From Sedimentitalea xiamensis (lineage in GTDB: Bacteria > Pseudomonadota > Alphaproteobacteria > Rhodobacterales > Rhodobacteraceae), in the NCBI RefSeq assembly GCF_030164465.1, contig NZ_JASNJE010000032.1, positions 1 through 53,352 of the forward strand: 53,352 bases of DNA. Reading direction: 5' to 3'. The notes under the pieces are model-generated. The model worked only from the letters and a program-made list of their open reading frames with translations, made no database searches and was not told the DNA's origin. Within the stretch, counting starts at the first letter, position 1; each line of letters opens with the position of its first letter. Shown piece after piece: positions 34,913 through 43,160 of this stretch. Position numbers and translations under genes: made by a program.

Positions 34913-35391
34913 CACGATGCCTCCCGCATGTCCGCGGCCGTCTCCAGAACGGCGCGGATGATCTTGTCATAGCCGGTACACCGGCAGAGGTTTCCGGCCA
35001 GCCAATACCGGACTTCCGTTTCGCTGGGGTCCGGGTTCTTCTTCAGGAGCGCCTCGGTGGCGACCAGAATGCCGGGTGTGCAGATGCCGCATTGCAGCGC
35101 GGCATGTTCGATGAATTTCTTCTGAAGCGGATGCAGGTCTTCGCCCTTGGCCATGCCTTCGATGGTGCCGATCCGCTTGCCTTCGGCTTCGGCGCCCAGC
35201 ACGAGACAGGAGCAGACAAGGCGCCCGTCCAGCGTTACGGAACAGGCGCCGCAGTCGCCGGTGCCGCAGCCTTCCTTCGCGCCGGTCAACCCCAGGCGAT
35301 CGCGCAGGACGTCCAGCAGGGTTTCGCGCGGATCGCAGAGGAATTCCACGTCATCGCCGTTGACGGTGGTGGTGATATGCATCTTGCTCAT
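34912..35391 (-). CDS. (2Fe-2S) small subunit of the molybdenum hydroxylase
   Basis: A 159-residue CoxS-type electron-transfer subunit with two [2Fe-2S] sites. The plant-type site reads GCGTGDCGACSV...C (about 42-60) and the helical site reads QCGICTPG...CRCTGY (about 100-142). The frame opens at a GTG three codons earlier. The ATG at 35391 is preferred because it follows the FAD subunit's stop by 5 bases. It passes electrons from the Mo centre to FAD. Confidence 0.93.
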   Translation of the reverse strand: MSKMHITTTVNGDDVEFLCDPRETLLDVLRDRLGLTGAKEGCGTGDCGACSVTLDGRLVCSCLVLGAEAEGKRIGTIEGMAKGEDLHPLQKKFIEHAALQCGICTPGILVATEALLKKNPDPSETEVRYWLAGNLCRCTGYDKIIRAVLETAADMREAS

Positions 35392-35396
35392 GGTCT

Positions 35397-36263
35397 TCAC
35401 GTCCTCGTGCTGCGGGCGCGGTCATAGGCGATCTTCGCGGCCCGCCGGGCCAGAACGCCCGCCACATGGGTGCGAAACTTGACCGTGCCGCGCTTGTCGT
35501 CGATCGGTTTGCAGGCGGCGGATGCGGCCTCGGCCAATGCGTCCAGCGCCTTGTCGTCCAGCGTCGTTCCGACGAGCGCGTCCGCGGCGTCGGCGACCAG
35601 CAGGACCGTCGGTGCCACCGCGCCGAGCGCGACGCGCGCCTCGGCCACGGTATCGCCGTCAAGGCGCAGGTTCACGGCGCAGCCGACCACCGCGATGTCC
35701 ATTTCTGTGCGCGGAATGAAGCGCAGGTAGGCGTCGCCGCCCGCAGCGCCGCGCGGCGGGATATGCAGGGCCGAGATCATTTCGCCCTTGGCAAGGCTTG
35801 TCCTGCCCGGACCGGCGGGAATCTCTTCGACGGGAACGCGCCGGGTGCCGTCAGGTCCGGTCACGGAGACGGACATTCCCACCGCGACCATGGCGGGCAC
35901 GGCATCCGCGGCCGGCGACCCGTTGCAGAGGTTCCCGGTCATCGTGGCGCGGCCCTGGATCTGGGTGGACCCGATCAGGTCGGTCGCTTCGACGACGCCG
36001 GGCCAGTCCCGCCCGAGATCGGGATGTTCGGTCATTTCCGCGCCGGAAACCGCGATCCCGATGCGCCAGCCGCCATCGGATTCGCGGGTGATGTCCTTCA
36101 CCCCGCCGATGCCTTTCACATCCACCAGCGTATCCGGAACGGCGATATCCGCGCGCAGCTGCACGAGCACATCCGTGCCCCCCGCGAGAAACCGCGTCAG
36201 CCCCTGCGCCTGCGCGGCGATGGCCACGGCGTCTTCGAAATTTTCCGGTTTGTGATACTGCAT
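35397..36263 (-). CDS. FAD-binding medium subunit of the molybdenum hydroxylase
   Basis: A 288-residue CoxM-type protein. FAD-binding motifs are RFLAGGTDVLVQLR (about 24-37) and TMTGNLCNGSPAADAVPAM (about 107-125), followed by a CO_deh_flav_C domain. It lacks the extra FeS-cluster insertion of 4-hydroxybenzoyl-CoA reductase beta subunits. It is the first gene of the operon (FAD, FeS, Mo, MoaD-like). The 156-base gap to the divergent TPP enzyme gene should hold both promoters. Confidence 0.92.
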   Translation of the reverse strand: MQYHKPENFEDAVAIAAQAQGLTRFLAGGTDVLVQLRADIAVPDTLVDVKGIGGVKDITRESDGGWRIGIAVSGAEMTEHPDLGRDWPGVVEATDLIGSTQIQGRATMTGNLCNGSPAADAVPAMVAVGMSVSVTGPDGTRRVPVEEIPAGPGRTSLAKGEMISALHIPPRGAAGGDAYLRFIPRTEMDIAVVGCAVNLRLDGDTVAEARVALGAVAPTVLLVADAADALVGTTLDDKALDALAEAASAACKPIDDKRGTVKFRTHVAGVLARRAAKIAYDRARSTRT

Positions 36264-36419
36264 CTGGCTGTCTCCCGCATACCTGACCGGCAGAGTGTTT
36301 CAGATAGAAAGGGAAACGGCAACCACCCCCGTGGCCCCGGCGCGGAACATCCGCAATCCCGATTGCATCCCGCCGAACCAGCGGCATAGGTTGGCCGGAA
36401 TCACAGGGAGGATGCAGCC

Positions 36420-37994
36420 ATGACGGATCAGGATACGCGCGCAGGGACCATGAACGGGGCGGAAAGCCTGGTCAGGACGCTGCTCGCCAGCGGTGTCGAC
36501 ACCTGTTTCTCGAATCCGGGAACTTCGGAAATGCACTTCGTTGCCGCCCTCGACCATGTGCCGGGCATGCGGTCGGTCCTGGCCCTGTTCGAAGGCGTGG
36601 CGACCGGAGCGGCGGACGGGTATTTCCGGATGGCCCGCAAACCGGCCTGCACCCTGCTGCATCTTGGCCCGGGTCTCGCGAACGGGCTGGCCAACCTGCA
36701 CAACGCGAAAAAGGCCGGATCCGGGATCGTCAACATTGTCGGTGAGCATGCCGCCAGCCATATCGAACTCGACGCGCCGCTGACGGCGGATATCGCAGGG
36801 ATCGCCGCGCCGATGTCGCATTGGGTTCACACATCGGAAAGCGCGGCGGACGTGGGGGGTGACGGCGCGCGTGCGGTGCAGGCGGCGATGACGCCGCCGG
36901 GCCGGATCGCGACGCTGATCCTGCCCAGCGACACGGCCTGGAACGAAGACGGAGTCGTGGCCGCGCCGGTGCCAGCGCCGGGGCGCGCGCCCTTCGACCA
37001 GAAGGCCGTTGGCAAGGCGGTCGCGGCGCTGGATGGCGCCGACAGCCTGCTGCTGCTTGGGGGCGCGGCGCTGACCGAAGAGAACCTTCAGACCGCCGGG
37101 CGGATCGCCGCCGCCACGGGATGCGGCCTGCTGTCGGAATGGTCCAACGCCCGTCTGGAACGCGGGGCAGGGCGGGTTTTCATCGGCAAGGTTCCCTATC
37201 CCATCGATCAGGCGGTCGCGGCTCTGGAGGGATTCAGGCGGATCGTTCTCGTCGGCGCGCGCGCGCCGATCGGGTTCTTCGCCTATCCGGGCAAGCCTGC
37301 GGTCCTGACCCGTGACAGGGCCGAGATCATCGCATTGGCCGGGGCGGGCGACGATCTGACCGGCGCGCTGGACGCGCTGGCCGACGGAACCGGCGCGCGA
37401 TCGGTGGCGCCGTCCGGACTTGCCGCCCCGCAGGACACGGCGCGGCCGAATGGGGCGATCACGCCGGAAACGATCGCGGCGGTTCTGGCGCGCAGCATCC
37501 CCGAAAACGCCATCGTGGTGGATGAATCCGTGACCACCGGCCGGACGTTCCTGCCGGCCACGGCCGGGGCGGCGCCGCACAGCTGGCTGAACAATTGCGG
37601 CGGTTCCATCGGTTTCGGCCTGCCCGTGGCGGTGGGCGCCGCGACCGCCTGTCCGGATCGGAAGGTGCTGGCGCTGATCGGCGACGGCAGCGCCATGTAT
37701 ACGCTGCAAGCGATCTGGACCATGGCGCGCGAACAACAGGATGTGACGATGGTGATCTTCGCCAACCGCAGCTACGCGATCCTGCGCGGCGAGCTGACCA
37801 ATGTCGGCGTGCAGAATCCGGGCCCGCGGGCCGTCGACATGCTGTCGCTGAACCGGCCCGATCTCGGCTGGATCGAGATGGCCCGCGGCATGGGCGTCGA
37901 GGGGCAGCGGGTCGAGGATGCCGCTGCGCTGGAGGAGGCGATTCTCGCCGGTCTGGACGTCGATGGACCCTACCTGATCGAGGCGATGATGTAG
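36420..37994 (+). CDS. Thiamine-diphosphate-dependent enzyme, acetolactate synthase/benzoylformate decarboxylase-like
   Basis: A 524-residue ThDP enzyme with three domains. The pyrimidine-binding domain (about 10-170) has SNPGTSEMHF and FEGVATGAADGYFRM, which supplies the activating Glu. A central domain follows (about 190-320). The PP-binding domain (about 340-524) has GDGSAMYTLQAIWTMA and FANRSYAILRGEL. Such proteins are often annotated as acetolactate synthase, but there is no small subunit and the family also includes benzoylformate-type decarboxylases. The reaction is left open. Divergent orientation to the Mo hydroxylase and a following cupin suggest catabolism of a small acid or aldehyde. 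Confidence 0.85.
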   Translation: MTDQDTRAGTMNGAESLVRTLLASGVDTCFSNPGTSEMHFVAALDHVPGMRSVLALFEGVATGAADGYFRMARKPACTLLHLGPGLANGLANLHNAKKAGSGIVNIVGEHAASHIELDAPLTADIAGIAAPMSHWVHTSESAADVGGDGARAVQAAMTPPGRIATLILPSDTAWNEDGVVAAPVPAPGRAPFDQKAVGKAVAALDGADSLLLLGGAALTEENLQTAGRIAAATGCGLLSEWSNARLERGAGRVFIGKVPYPIDQAVAALEGFRRIVLVGARAPIGFFAYPGKPAVLTRDRAEIIALAGAGDDLTGALDALADGTGARSVAPSGLAAPQDTARPNGAITPETIAAVLARSIPENAIVVDESVTTGRTFLPATAGAAPHSWLNNCGGSIGFGLPVAVGAATACPDRKVLALIGDGSAMYTLQAIWTMAREQQDVTMVIFANRSYAILRGELTNVGVQNPGPRAVDMLSLNRPDLGWIEMARGMGVEGQRVEDAAALEEAILAGLDVDGPYLIEAMM

Positions 37995-38010
37995 CGCCTT
38001 CCGGTTGACA

Positions 38011-38030
38011 AGGGCGTCGTGTCGCGCCCT
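38011..38030 (+). terminator. Hairpin after the ThDP enzyme gene
   Basis: AGGGCG and CGCCCT pair with an 8-base loop, followed by GTTTC. It lies 16 bases after the stop and before the cupin start. It is a weak candidate for termination or attenuation. Confidence 0.35.
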
Positions 38031-38064
38031 GTTTCGTCCAGGTATGTCAATGGGAGACGACAGA

Positions 38065-38475
38065 ATGGACATTTTCGCCGCCGGCAGCCGCCCGACCCTG
38101 CGGGCCAGATCGGAGTGGTTCACCGGGACCGTCTGGCAGGATCCGGTGATCGAGGCGCCCGCCCCGGCGCGGGTGCGCGTCCTGCGGGTGAGTTTCGAAC
38201 CGGGCGCCCGCACCGCCTGGCACCGGCATCCGCTCGGGCAGACGCTTCACGTGACCGAAGGCTGCGGTCTGATCGGTCTGCGCGACCAGCCGCCCCGCGT
38301 CATCCGTCCCGGCGATACGGTGTGGATTCCGCCTGAAGAACAGCACTGGCATGGCGCGGGACCGGAAACCGGGATGGTGCACATCGCGATCCAGGAAGCC
38401 GGCGAAGACGGCGCAACGGCGACGTGGCTGGATCATGTGACCGATGCGGAATATGGCGCGGATCCGACAGGCTGA
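38065..38475 (+). CDS. Cupin-domain protein
   Basis: A 136-residue single-domain cupin. Motif 1 reads PGARTAWHRHPLGQTLHVTEG and motif 2 reads PGDTVWIPPEEQHWHGAGP, so the metal-binding His/Glu set is largely present. The frame is open from 38005, but GGGAG 8 bases before ATG 38065 favours the shorter form. Related cupins often accompany carboxymuconolactone-decarboxylase or dehydrogenase genes. The role here is unknown. Confidence 0.82.
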   Translation: MDIFAAGSRPTLRARSEWFTGTVWQDPVIEAPAPARVRVLRVSFEPGARTAWHRHPLGQTLHVTEGCGLIGLRDQPPRVIRPGDTVWIPPEEQHWHGAGPETGMVHIAIQEAGEDGATATWLDHVTDAEYGADPTG

Positions 38476-38508
38476 TCGGCGGAGATTGAACAATTTCTTA
38501 TCGTAAAT

Positions 38509-38530
38509 CAACTCGTTGACCGCCGAGTTG
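38509..38530. promoter_or_regulatory. Inverted repeat, candidate operator
   Basis: CAACTCG and CGAGTTG are a perfect 7-bp dyad separated by 8 bases containing TTGAC. The dimension fits a dimeric transcription factor site. No regulator gene is adjacent. Confidence 0.4.
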
Positions 38531-38584
38531 TTTCCCGTTTCCTGTGCGGTTTCCGGCTGGCCGGGCCTGTTTTCAGCAACCGCC

Positions 38585-38613
38585 TTGAACAATCGAAAAA
38601 ACAAATCTAGCGT
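38585..38613 (+). promoter_or_regulatory. Candidate promoter of the TRAP operon
   Basis: TTGAAC (38585-38590) and TAGCGT (38608-38613) are 17 bases apart. The -10 match is poor, but the surrounding A/T-rich sequence is unusual for this genome. Confidence 0.3.
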
Positions 38614-38802
38614 GAAAACATGGAATGACGCGCGATCCGACAGAACGATGACGATCACGATGCCAAGAAGCTGAGCGCACGCCGCGCCGGGAATGGCGTT
38701 TCCCTCGGGAGGTCGCATTCGATCTGGACGGAGATGCGCTGTCACAGAACGACAGACCTTTCGGCAAGAAAGGCGGACGCAACCTGGAAATGGGAGAAAA
38801 AC

Positions 38803-39762
38803 ATGAAATTCGTAAAATGCCTCGCCTTCGCGGGGGCCATGGCAGCCGGCACGGCGAGCTTTGCGCAGGAAAAGTTCATTACCATCGGAACCGGTGGCCA
38901 GACAGGTGTCTACTTCGTCGTCGGCCAGTCGATCTGCCGCCTGGTCAATCGCGGCACGGCGGAACACAATCTCAAGTGCACCGCCCCGTCGACCGGCGGG
39001 TCCATCGCCAATATCAACGCCATCAAGGCGGGCGACATGGACATGGGTGTCGCGCAGTCCGACTGGCAGTTTCACGCCTTTAACGGCACCTCCAAGTTCG
39101 AGGAAGACGGCAAATTCGACAAGCTGCGCGCCGTGTTCTCGGTTCATGGCGAACCTTTCACCGTGATCGCGCGCAAGGATGCCGGCATCGGCAGCTTTGA
39201 CGACCTCAAGGGCAAGCGCGTCAACGTCGGCAATCCGGGGTCCGGTCAGTTGGCGACGATGGAAGTCGTTCTCGCAGCAAAAGGCTGGACGATGGCCGAT
39301 TTCTCGCTGGCGTCCGAACTCAAGCCGGCCGAACAGGCGGCGGCGCTCGGGGACAACAAGGTCGATGCGATCATCTACACGGTCGGCCACCCCAACGGTT
39401 CCATCCAGGAAGCGGTGTCGACGGTCGACGCGGTGCTGGTTCCGGTGGAAGGCGAAGCGATCGACGGGCTGATCGCGGAAAACCCGTTCTATGCCGCGGC
39501 GACCATTCCCGGCGGCATGTATGAAGGCACGCCAGACGACACCAATACCTTCGGCGTGAAGGCGACCTTCGTGACATCCGCGGATGTGGATGACGAGGTG
39601 GTCTATCAGGTGGTGAAGGCGGTCTTTGACAATTTCGACCGGTTCAAGCGCCTGCACCCGGCTTTTGAAAACCTGACCGAAGAGGAAATGATCAGCGGCG
39701 GCCTGTCCGCGCCGCTGCATCCGGGGGCCGAAAAATACTACAAGGAACGCGGCTGGATGTAG
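38803..39762 (+). CDS. TRAP transporter solute-binding protein, TAXI family
   Basis: A 319-residue periplasmic receptor with a signal peptide (about 1-21, CLAFAGAMAAGTASFAQ). TAXI-family landmarks are ITIGTGGQTGVYFVVGQSICRLVN, STGGSIANINAIKAGDMDMGVAQSDWQ, KRVNVGNPGSGQLATMEVVLAAKG and ALGDNKVDAIIYTVGHPNGSI. ATG 38803 has GGGAG 7 bases upstream. It delivers a ligand to the fused permease encoded next. TAXI receptors often bind glutamate-like or other organic acids, but the ligand cannot be read here. Confidence 0.92.
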   Translation: MKFVKCLAFAGAMAAGTASFAQEKFITIGTGGQTGVYFVVGQSICRLVNRGTAEHNLKCTAPSTGGSIANINAIKAGDMDMGVAQSDWQFHAFNGTSKFEEDGKFDKLRAVFSVHGEPFTVIARKDAGIGSFDDLKGKRVNVGNPGSGQLATMEVVLAAKGWTMADFSLASELKPAEQAAALGDNKVDAIIYTVGHPNGSIQEAVSTVDAVLVPVEGEAIDGLIAENPFYAAATIPGGMYEGTPDDTNTFGVKATFVTSADVDDEVVYQVVKAVFDNFDRFKRLHPAFENLTEEEMISGGLSAPLHPGAEKYYKERGWM

Positions 39763-39786
39763 GTCCGCTCCGAACGATCAGGATAT

Positions 39787-39818
39787 CCCGTGTGGCGGGC
39801 GTACGCCCGGCATACGGG
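39787..39818 (+). terminator. Strong hairpin between receptor and permease genes
   Basis: CCCGTGTG (39787-39794) pairs with CATACGGG (39811-39818) with one G-U pair, enclosing a GGGCGTACGCCC palindrome. Such a stem can attenuate transcription or protect the upstream mRNA, giving more receptor than permease, as seen in many binding-protein transporters. Confidence 0.5.
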
Positions 39819-39890
39819 GCACAAGACAAAGGAAAAAACTGAAAGCGATCTGAACAGAGGCCTGATCGAACAGGCCGCAGGGGGACTGAC

Positions 39891-42647
39891 ATGTCGGACA
39901 ATTCAAATCAGCAGCAGGCCGCTGCTGGAGGCCGCGGCGCACTTTCCCAGGCGGAACTCGACGAACTGGTCGCCTCGTCCGACACGGGCGGGCGCGGCAC
40001 GACCGGGGGCGTCGGACTGTTCCTGACCTGTGTCGCCCTGTCCTGGTCGCTGTTTCAGCTCTGGATCGCCTCGCCCATTCCCTTCATGGTCGGATGGGGC
40101 GTTTTCAACGATACGGAAAGCCGGTCGATCCATCTGGCCTTTGCCATCTTTCTCGCCTACGCCGCCTTTCCGGCGGAGCGCAGCAAGTTCCAGATCGGCC
40201 TCGGCGTGGCCGTGCCGGTCGTCCTGGCCTATCTGTTCATGACCGGGGCCAAGGATGACACGACGACATGGTGGATTCCCATCATCGCGCTCGCCGTGAT
40301 CGCCGCCGTGCTGCTCGGTTCGCCCAAGGACCGGGTCCCGCCCTGGGAATGGGCCCTGGCCATCGTCGGCGCGGCCGCGGCGCTCTATCTTTATGTGTTC
40401 TACCGCGACATTTCGGGCCGGGTTGGCGCGCCGATCCTGCAGGATTTCGTGGTTTCCGTCATCGGGCTGATCCTGCTGCTCGAAGCGACCCGCCGCGCGC
40501 TTGGCCCGGCGCTGATGATCGTCGCCTCGGTCTTTCTCGTCTACACGGTGCTCGGCCCCTACATGCCCAGCATCATCGCCCACAAGGGCAACAGCCTGTC
40601 CGAGATCGTGAACCACCAGTGGATCACCACCGAAGGCGTCTTTGGCATCGCATTGGGCGTGTCCACGTCCTTTGTCTTTCTCTTCGTACTGTTCGGGTCG
40701 CTTCTGGACCGCGCCGGGGCGGGCAACTATTTCATTCAGGTCGCCTTCAGCCTCATGGGCCACATGAAGGGCGGTCCGGCCAAGGCCGCGGTCGTGTCCT
40801 CGGCGATGACCGGGCTCATTTCCGGATCGTCCATCGCCAACGTGGTGACGACCGGCACCTTCACCATTCCGCTGATGAAGAAAGTCGGCTTTTCTTCGGA
40901 AAAGGCAGGCGCGGTCGAAGTGGCGTCTTCCGTCAACGGGCAGATCATGCCGCCGGTGATGGGGGCCGCGGCCTTCCTGATGGTGGAATACGTGGGCATC
41001 CCGTATTTCGACGTGGTGAAGCACGCCTTTCTGCCGGCGGTGATTTCCTATATCGCGCTGGTCTATATCGTGCATCTGGAAGCGCTCAAGGCCGGGATGG
41101 AAGGCCTGCCGCGCGCCTATACGCCCAAGCCCATCGTCCGGCGGCTGATCGGGATTGCCTTCACCATAGCCGCGATCTGTGCGATCTCCTTCGCCGTCTA
41201 CTACGGCATGGGATGGATCCGTCCGGCATTCCCGCAGACCGCCGGCTACATCATCTTCGCTTTCCTGACCATCGTCTACCTGGGGCTGCTGTTCATCGCC
41301 TCCAGGGAAGAACCGCTGGAACTGGACGATCCGAACGCTCCGGTCACGTCGCTGCCGATGCCGGGACCGACGATCCGGTCCGGCCTGCATTTCGTGCTGC
41401 CGGTCGTGGTGCTTGTCTGGGCGCTGATGGTCGACCGCCTGTCGCCGGGCCTGTCCGCCTTCTGGGCCACCGCCTACATGGTCTTCATCCTGGTGACGCA
41501 GCGGCCGCTGACGGCCCTGATGCGCGGGGAAAGCGCGATGGGTCAGGCCGTGTTGCTCGGCATCCGGGACCTGATCGACGGGCTTGAAACCGGCGCGCGC
41601 AACATGATCGGGATCGGTATCGCGACCGCCACGGCGGGCATCATCGTCGGCGCGGTCAGCCAGACGGGCGTCGGGTCGGCCCTTGCCGATGTCGTCGAAG
41701 TCCTGTCCGGCGGCAATATCATGGCGATCCTGCTGCTGACGGCGGTCCTGTCCCTGATCCTTGGCATGGGGCTGCCGACGACGGCCAACTACATCGTCGT
41801 GTCGGCGCTGCTGGCGCCGGTGATCGTGACCCTGGGTCAGCAGAACGGGCTGATCGTGCCGCTGATCGCGGTGCATCTTTTCGTGTTCTACTTCGGGATC
41901 ATGGCGGATGTGACGCCGCCGGTCGGTCTTGCCAGTTTCGCGGCGGCCGCCGTGTCGGGTGGCGATCCGATCAAGACCGGCGTGGTCGCGTTCTTCTACA
42001 GCCTGCGCACCGCGGCGCTGCCGTTCCTGTTCATCTTCAATACGGAGCTTCTGCTGATCGACGTGACCTGGGCGCAGGGCGTTTTCGTCTTCATTGTCGC
42101 GACGATCGCGATGTTGCTGTTCGCGGCGGCAACGCAGGGCTGGTTCATGGCCCGCAACCGGATCTACGAAACGGTGGCGCTGTTGCTGATCGCCTTCACC
42201 CTGTTCCGGCCGGGGTTCTGGATGGACATGGTGTTTCCGCCCTACAGCGAAGAGAACCCGACCGAGATCGCGGCGGCGGCGATGGCCACGCCTGTCGGAG
42301 AGGATCTGCGGCTGCGGGTGTCCGGCCTGAACGACCTGGGGGATCCCGTCGAATTCGTCGCGCTTCTGAAGATCGAGGAGGGGGAGACAGGCGAAGAACG
42401 GCTTGAGAATGCGGGGCTCATGTTCCGCGAGGACGGCGGCGACCTGATCGTGGACGATGTCGCCTTTGGCAGCGCCGCGGCGGACGCCGGGCTGGATTGG
42501 GATCAGAAGGTCCTGCGCGTCCTGCGTCCGGTCGGACAGCCGACGAAATACCTCATGTTCATTCCTGCCTTGCTGCTGCTGGCGCTGGTCGTGTTCCTGC
42601 AACGCGGGCGCGCGGGGCGGACCGTGGCGAAACGCGAGGCTGCATAG
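39891..42647 (+). CDS. TRAP transporter fused permease (4TM/12TM)
   Basis: A 918-residue inner-membrane protein combining the small DctQ-like and large DctM-like TRAP permease parts, as usual for TAXI systems. The large domain shows GSLLDRAGAGNYFIQVAFSLMGHMKGGPAKAAVVSSAMTGLISGSSIANVVTTG and, later, ILGMGLPTTANYIVVSALLAP and FYFGIMADVTPPVGLASFAAAAVSGGDPIKTG. The last ~150 residues are a soluble DUF3394-type domain with a PDZ-like stretch (VAFGSAAADAGLDWDQKVLRV), then a final span. Transport is driven by a sodium or proton gradient. The USP gene follows after 13 bases. Confidence 0.93.
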   Translation: MSDNSNQQQAAAGGRGALSQAELDELVASSDTGGRGTTGGVGLFLTCVALSWSLFQLWIASPIPFMVGWGVFNDTESRSIHLAFAIFLAYAAFPAERSKFQIGLGVAVPVVLAYLFMTGAKDDTTTWWIPIIALAVIAAVLLGSPKDRVPPWEWALAIVGAAAALYLYVFYRDISGRVGAPILQDFVVSVIGLILLLEATRRALGPALMIVASVFLVYTVLGPYMPSIIAHKGNSLSEIVNHQWITTEGVFGIALGVSTSFVFLFVLFGSLLDRAGAGNYFIQVAFSLMGHMKGGPAKAAVVSSAMTGLISGSSIANVVTTGTFTIPLMKKVGFSSEKAGAVEVASSVNGQIMPPVMGAAAFLMVEYVGIPYFDVVKHAFLPAVISYIALVYIVHLEALKAGMEGLPRAYTPKPIVRRLIGIAFTIAAICAISFAVYYGMGWIRPAFPQTAGYIIFAFLTIVYLGLLFIASREEPLELDDPNAPVTSLPMPGPTIRSGLHFVLPVVVLVWALMVDRLSPGLSAFWATAYMVFILVTQRPLTALMRGESAMGQAVLLGIRDLIDGLETGARNMIGIGIATATAGIIVGAVSQTGVGSALADVVEVLSGGNIMAILLLTAVLSLILGMGLPTTANYIVVSALLAPVIVTLGQQNGLIVPLIAVHLFVFYFGIMADVTPPVGLASFAAAAVSGGDPIKTGVVAFFYSLRTAALPFLFIFNTELLLIDVTWAQGVFVFIVATIAMLLFAAATQGWFMARNRIYETVALLLIAFTLFRPGFWMDMVFPPYSEENPTEIAAAAMATPVGEDLRLRVSGLNDLGDPVEFVALLKIEEGETGEERLENAGLMFREDGGDLIVDDVAFGSAAADAGLDWDQKVLRVLRPVGQPTKYLMFIPALLLLALVVFLQRGRAGRTVAKREAA

Positions 42648-42660
42648 AAAAGGGCATCCG

Positions 42661-43092
42661 ATGTTCAAAGCCATTTTGCTCACGGTCGATCTGACCCATC
42701 CGGAAAGCTGGCAAAGGGCCTTGCCGCAGGCCGTCGAACTGGTGCGGGTCTCGGGCGGGGCGCTTCATATCATGTCGGTCGTTCCGGACATGGGGACGCC
42801 GCTGGTCGAAGGCTTCTTTCCGGAGGATTTCGAGAAGAAGGCGATTGCCGCAGCCAGCGCCGCGCTGGACGATCTGGTCGCCAGGGAAGTTCCGGAGGAG
42901 ATCGAGGTGCACCAGCATCTGGCCTTCGGCAAGATCCACAAGAAGATCCTGAAAGCCATCGAAACGACGGGCTGCGACCTTGTCATGATGGCATCGCACA
43001 AGCCGGACAGGGTGCGTGAATTCCTCGTCGGCTCGAACGCCGACAGGGTTGTGCGCAGATCACCTGTTTCCGTTCTGGTCGTCAGGGCGTAG
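42661..43092 (+). CDS. Universal stress protein (UspA family)
   Basis: A 143-residue USP domain. It begins MFKAILLTVDLTHPES and ends GSNADRVVRRSPVSVLVVRA, containing the ATP-binding G-x2-G-x9-G(S)-like segment in modified form (VGSNADRVVRRSPVSV). USP genes are commonly coupled to TRAP permeases, and some USPs bind the transporter. It lies 13 bases downstream of the permease, so it is cotranscribed. Confidence 0.9.
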   Translation: MFKAILLTVDLTHPESWQRALPQAVELVRVSGGALHIMSVVPDMGTPLVEGFFPEDFEKKAIAAASAALDDLVAREVPEEIEVHQHLAFGKIHKKILKAIETTGCDLVMMASHKPDRVREFLVGSNADRVVRRSPVSVLVVRA

Positions 43093-43160
43093 AGGATGCG
43101 TGACGCGGAAAGACAGGCGATCCGACCGGATCCAATCCGCATGCACGGAGATACGGATAG

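Larger units (their letters stand above)
38476..38802. other. Regulatory gap upstream of the TRAP transporter genes
   Basis: About 330 bases with no supported gene. They hold a perfect 7-bp inverted repeat (38509-38530), an A/T-rich patch around 38585-38620 with a promoter-like pair, and a GGGAG ribosome binding site ahead of the receptor start. This is the most A/T-rich gap in the window and the likely control region of the TRAP operon. Confidence 0.5.

Noticed and set aside
32663-36263. Aerobic CO dehydrogenase (coxMSL)
   Set aside because: Subunit types match, but the large subunit lacks AYXCSFR and AYRGAGR signatures, so only a general molybdenum hydroxylase is claimed.
36420-37994. Acetolactate synthase for branched-chain amino acids (ilvB)
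   Set aside because: No regulatory small subunit follows, the protein is shorter than IlvB, and the context is catabolic.
39903-42683. 926-aa minus-strand open frame antisense to the TRAP permease
   Set aside because: The sense strand encodes a textbook TRAP fused permease; the antisense product is a low-complexity Arg/His/Asp/Gln string.
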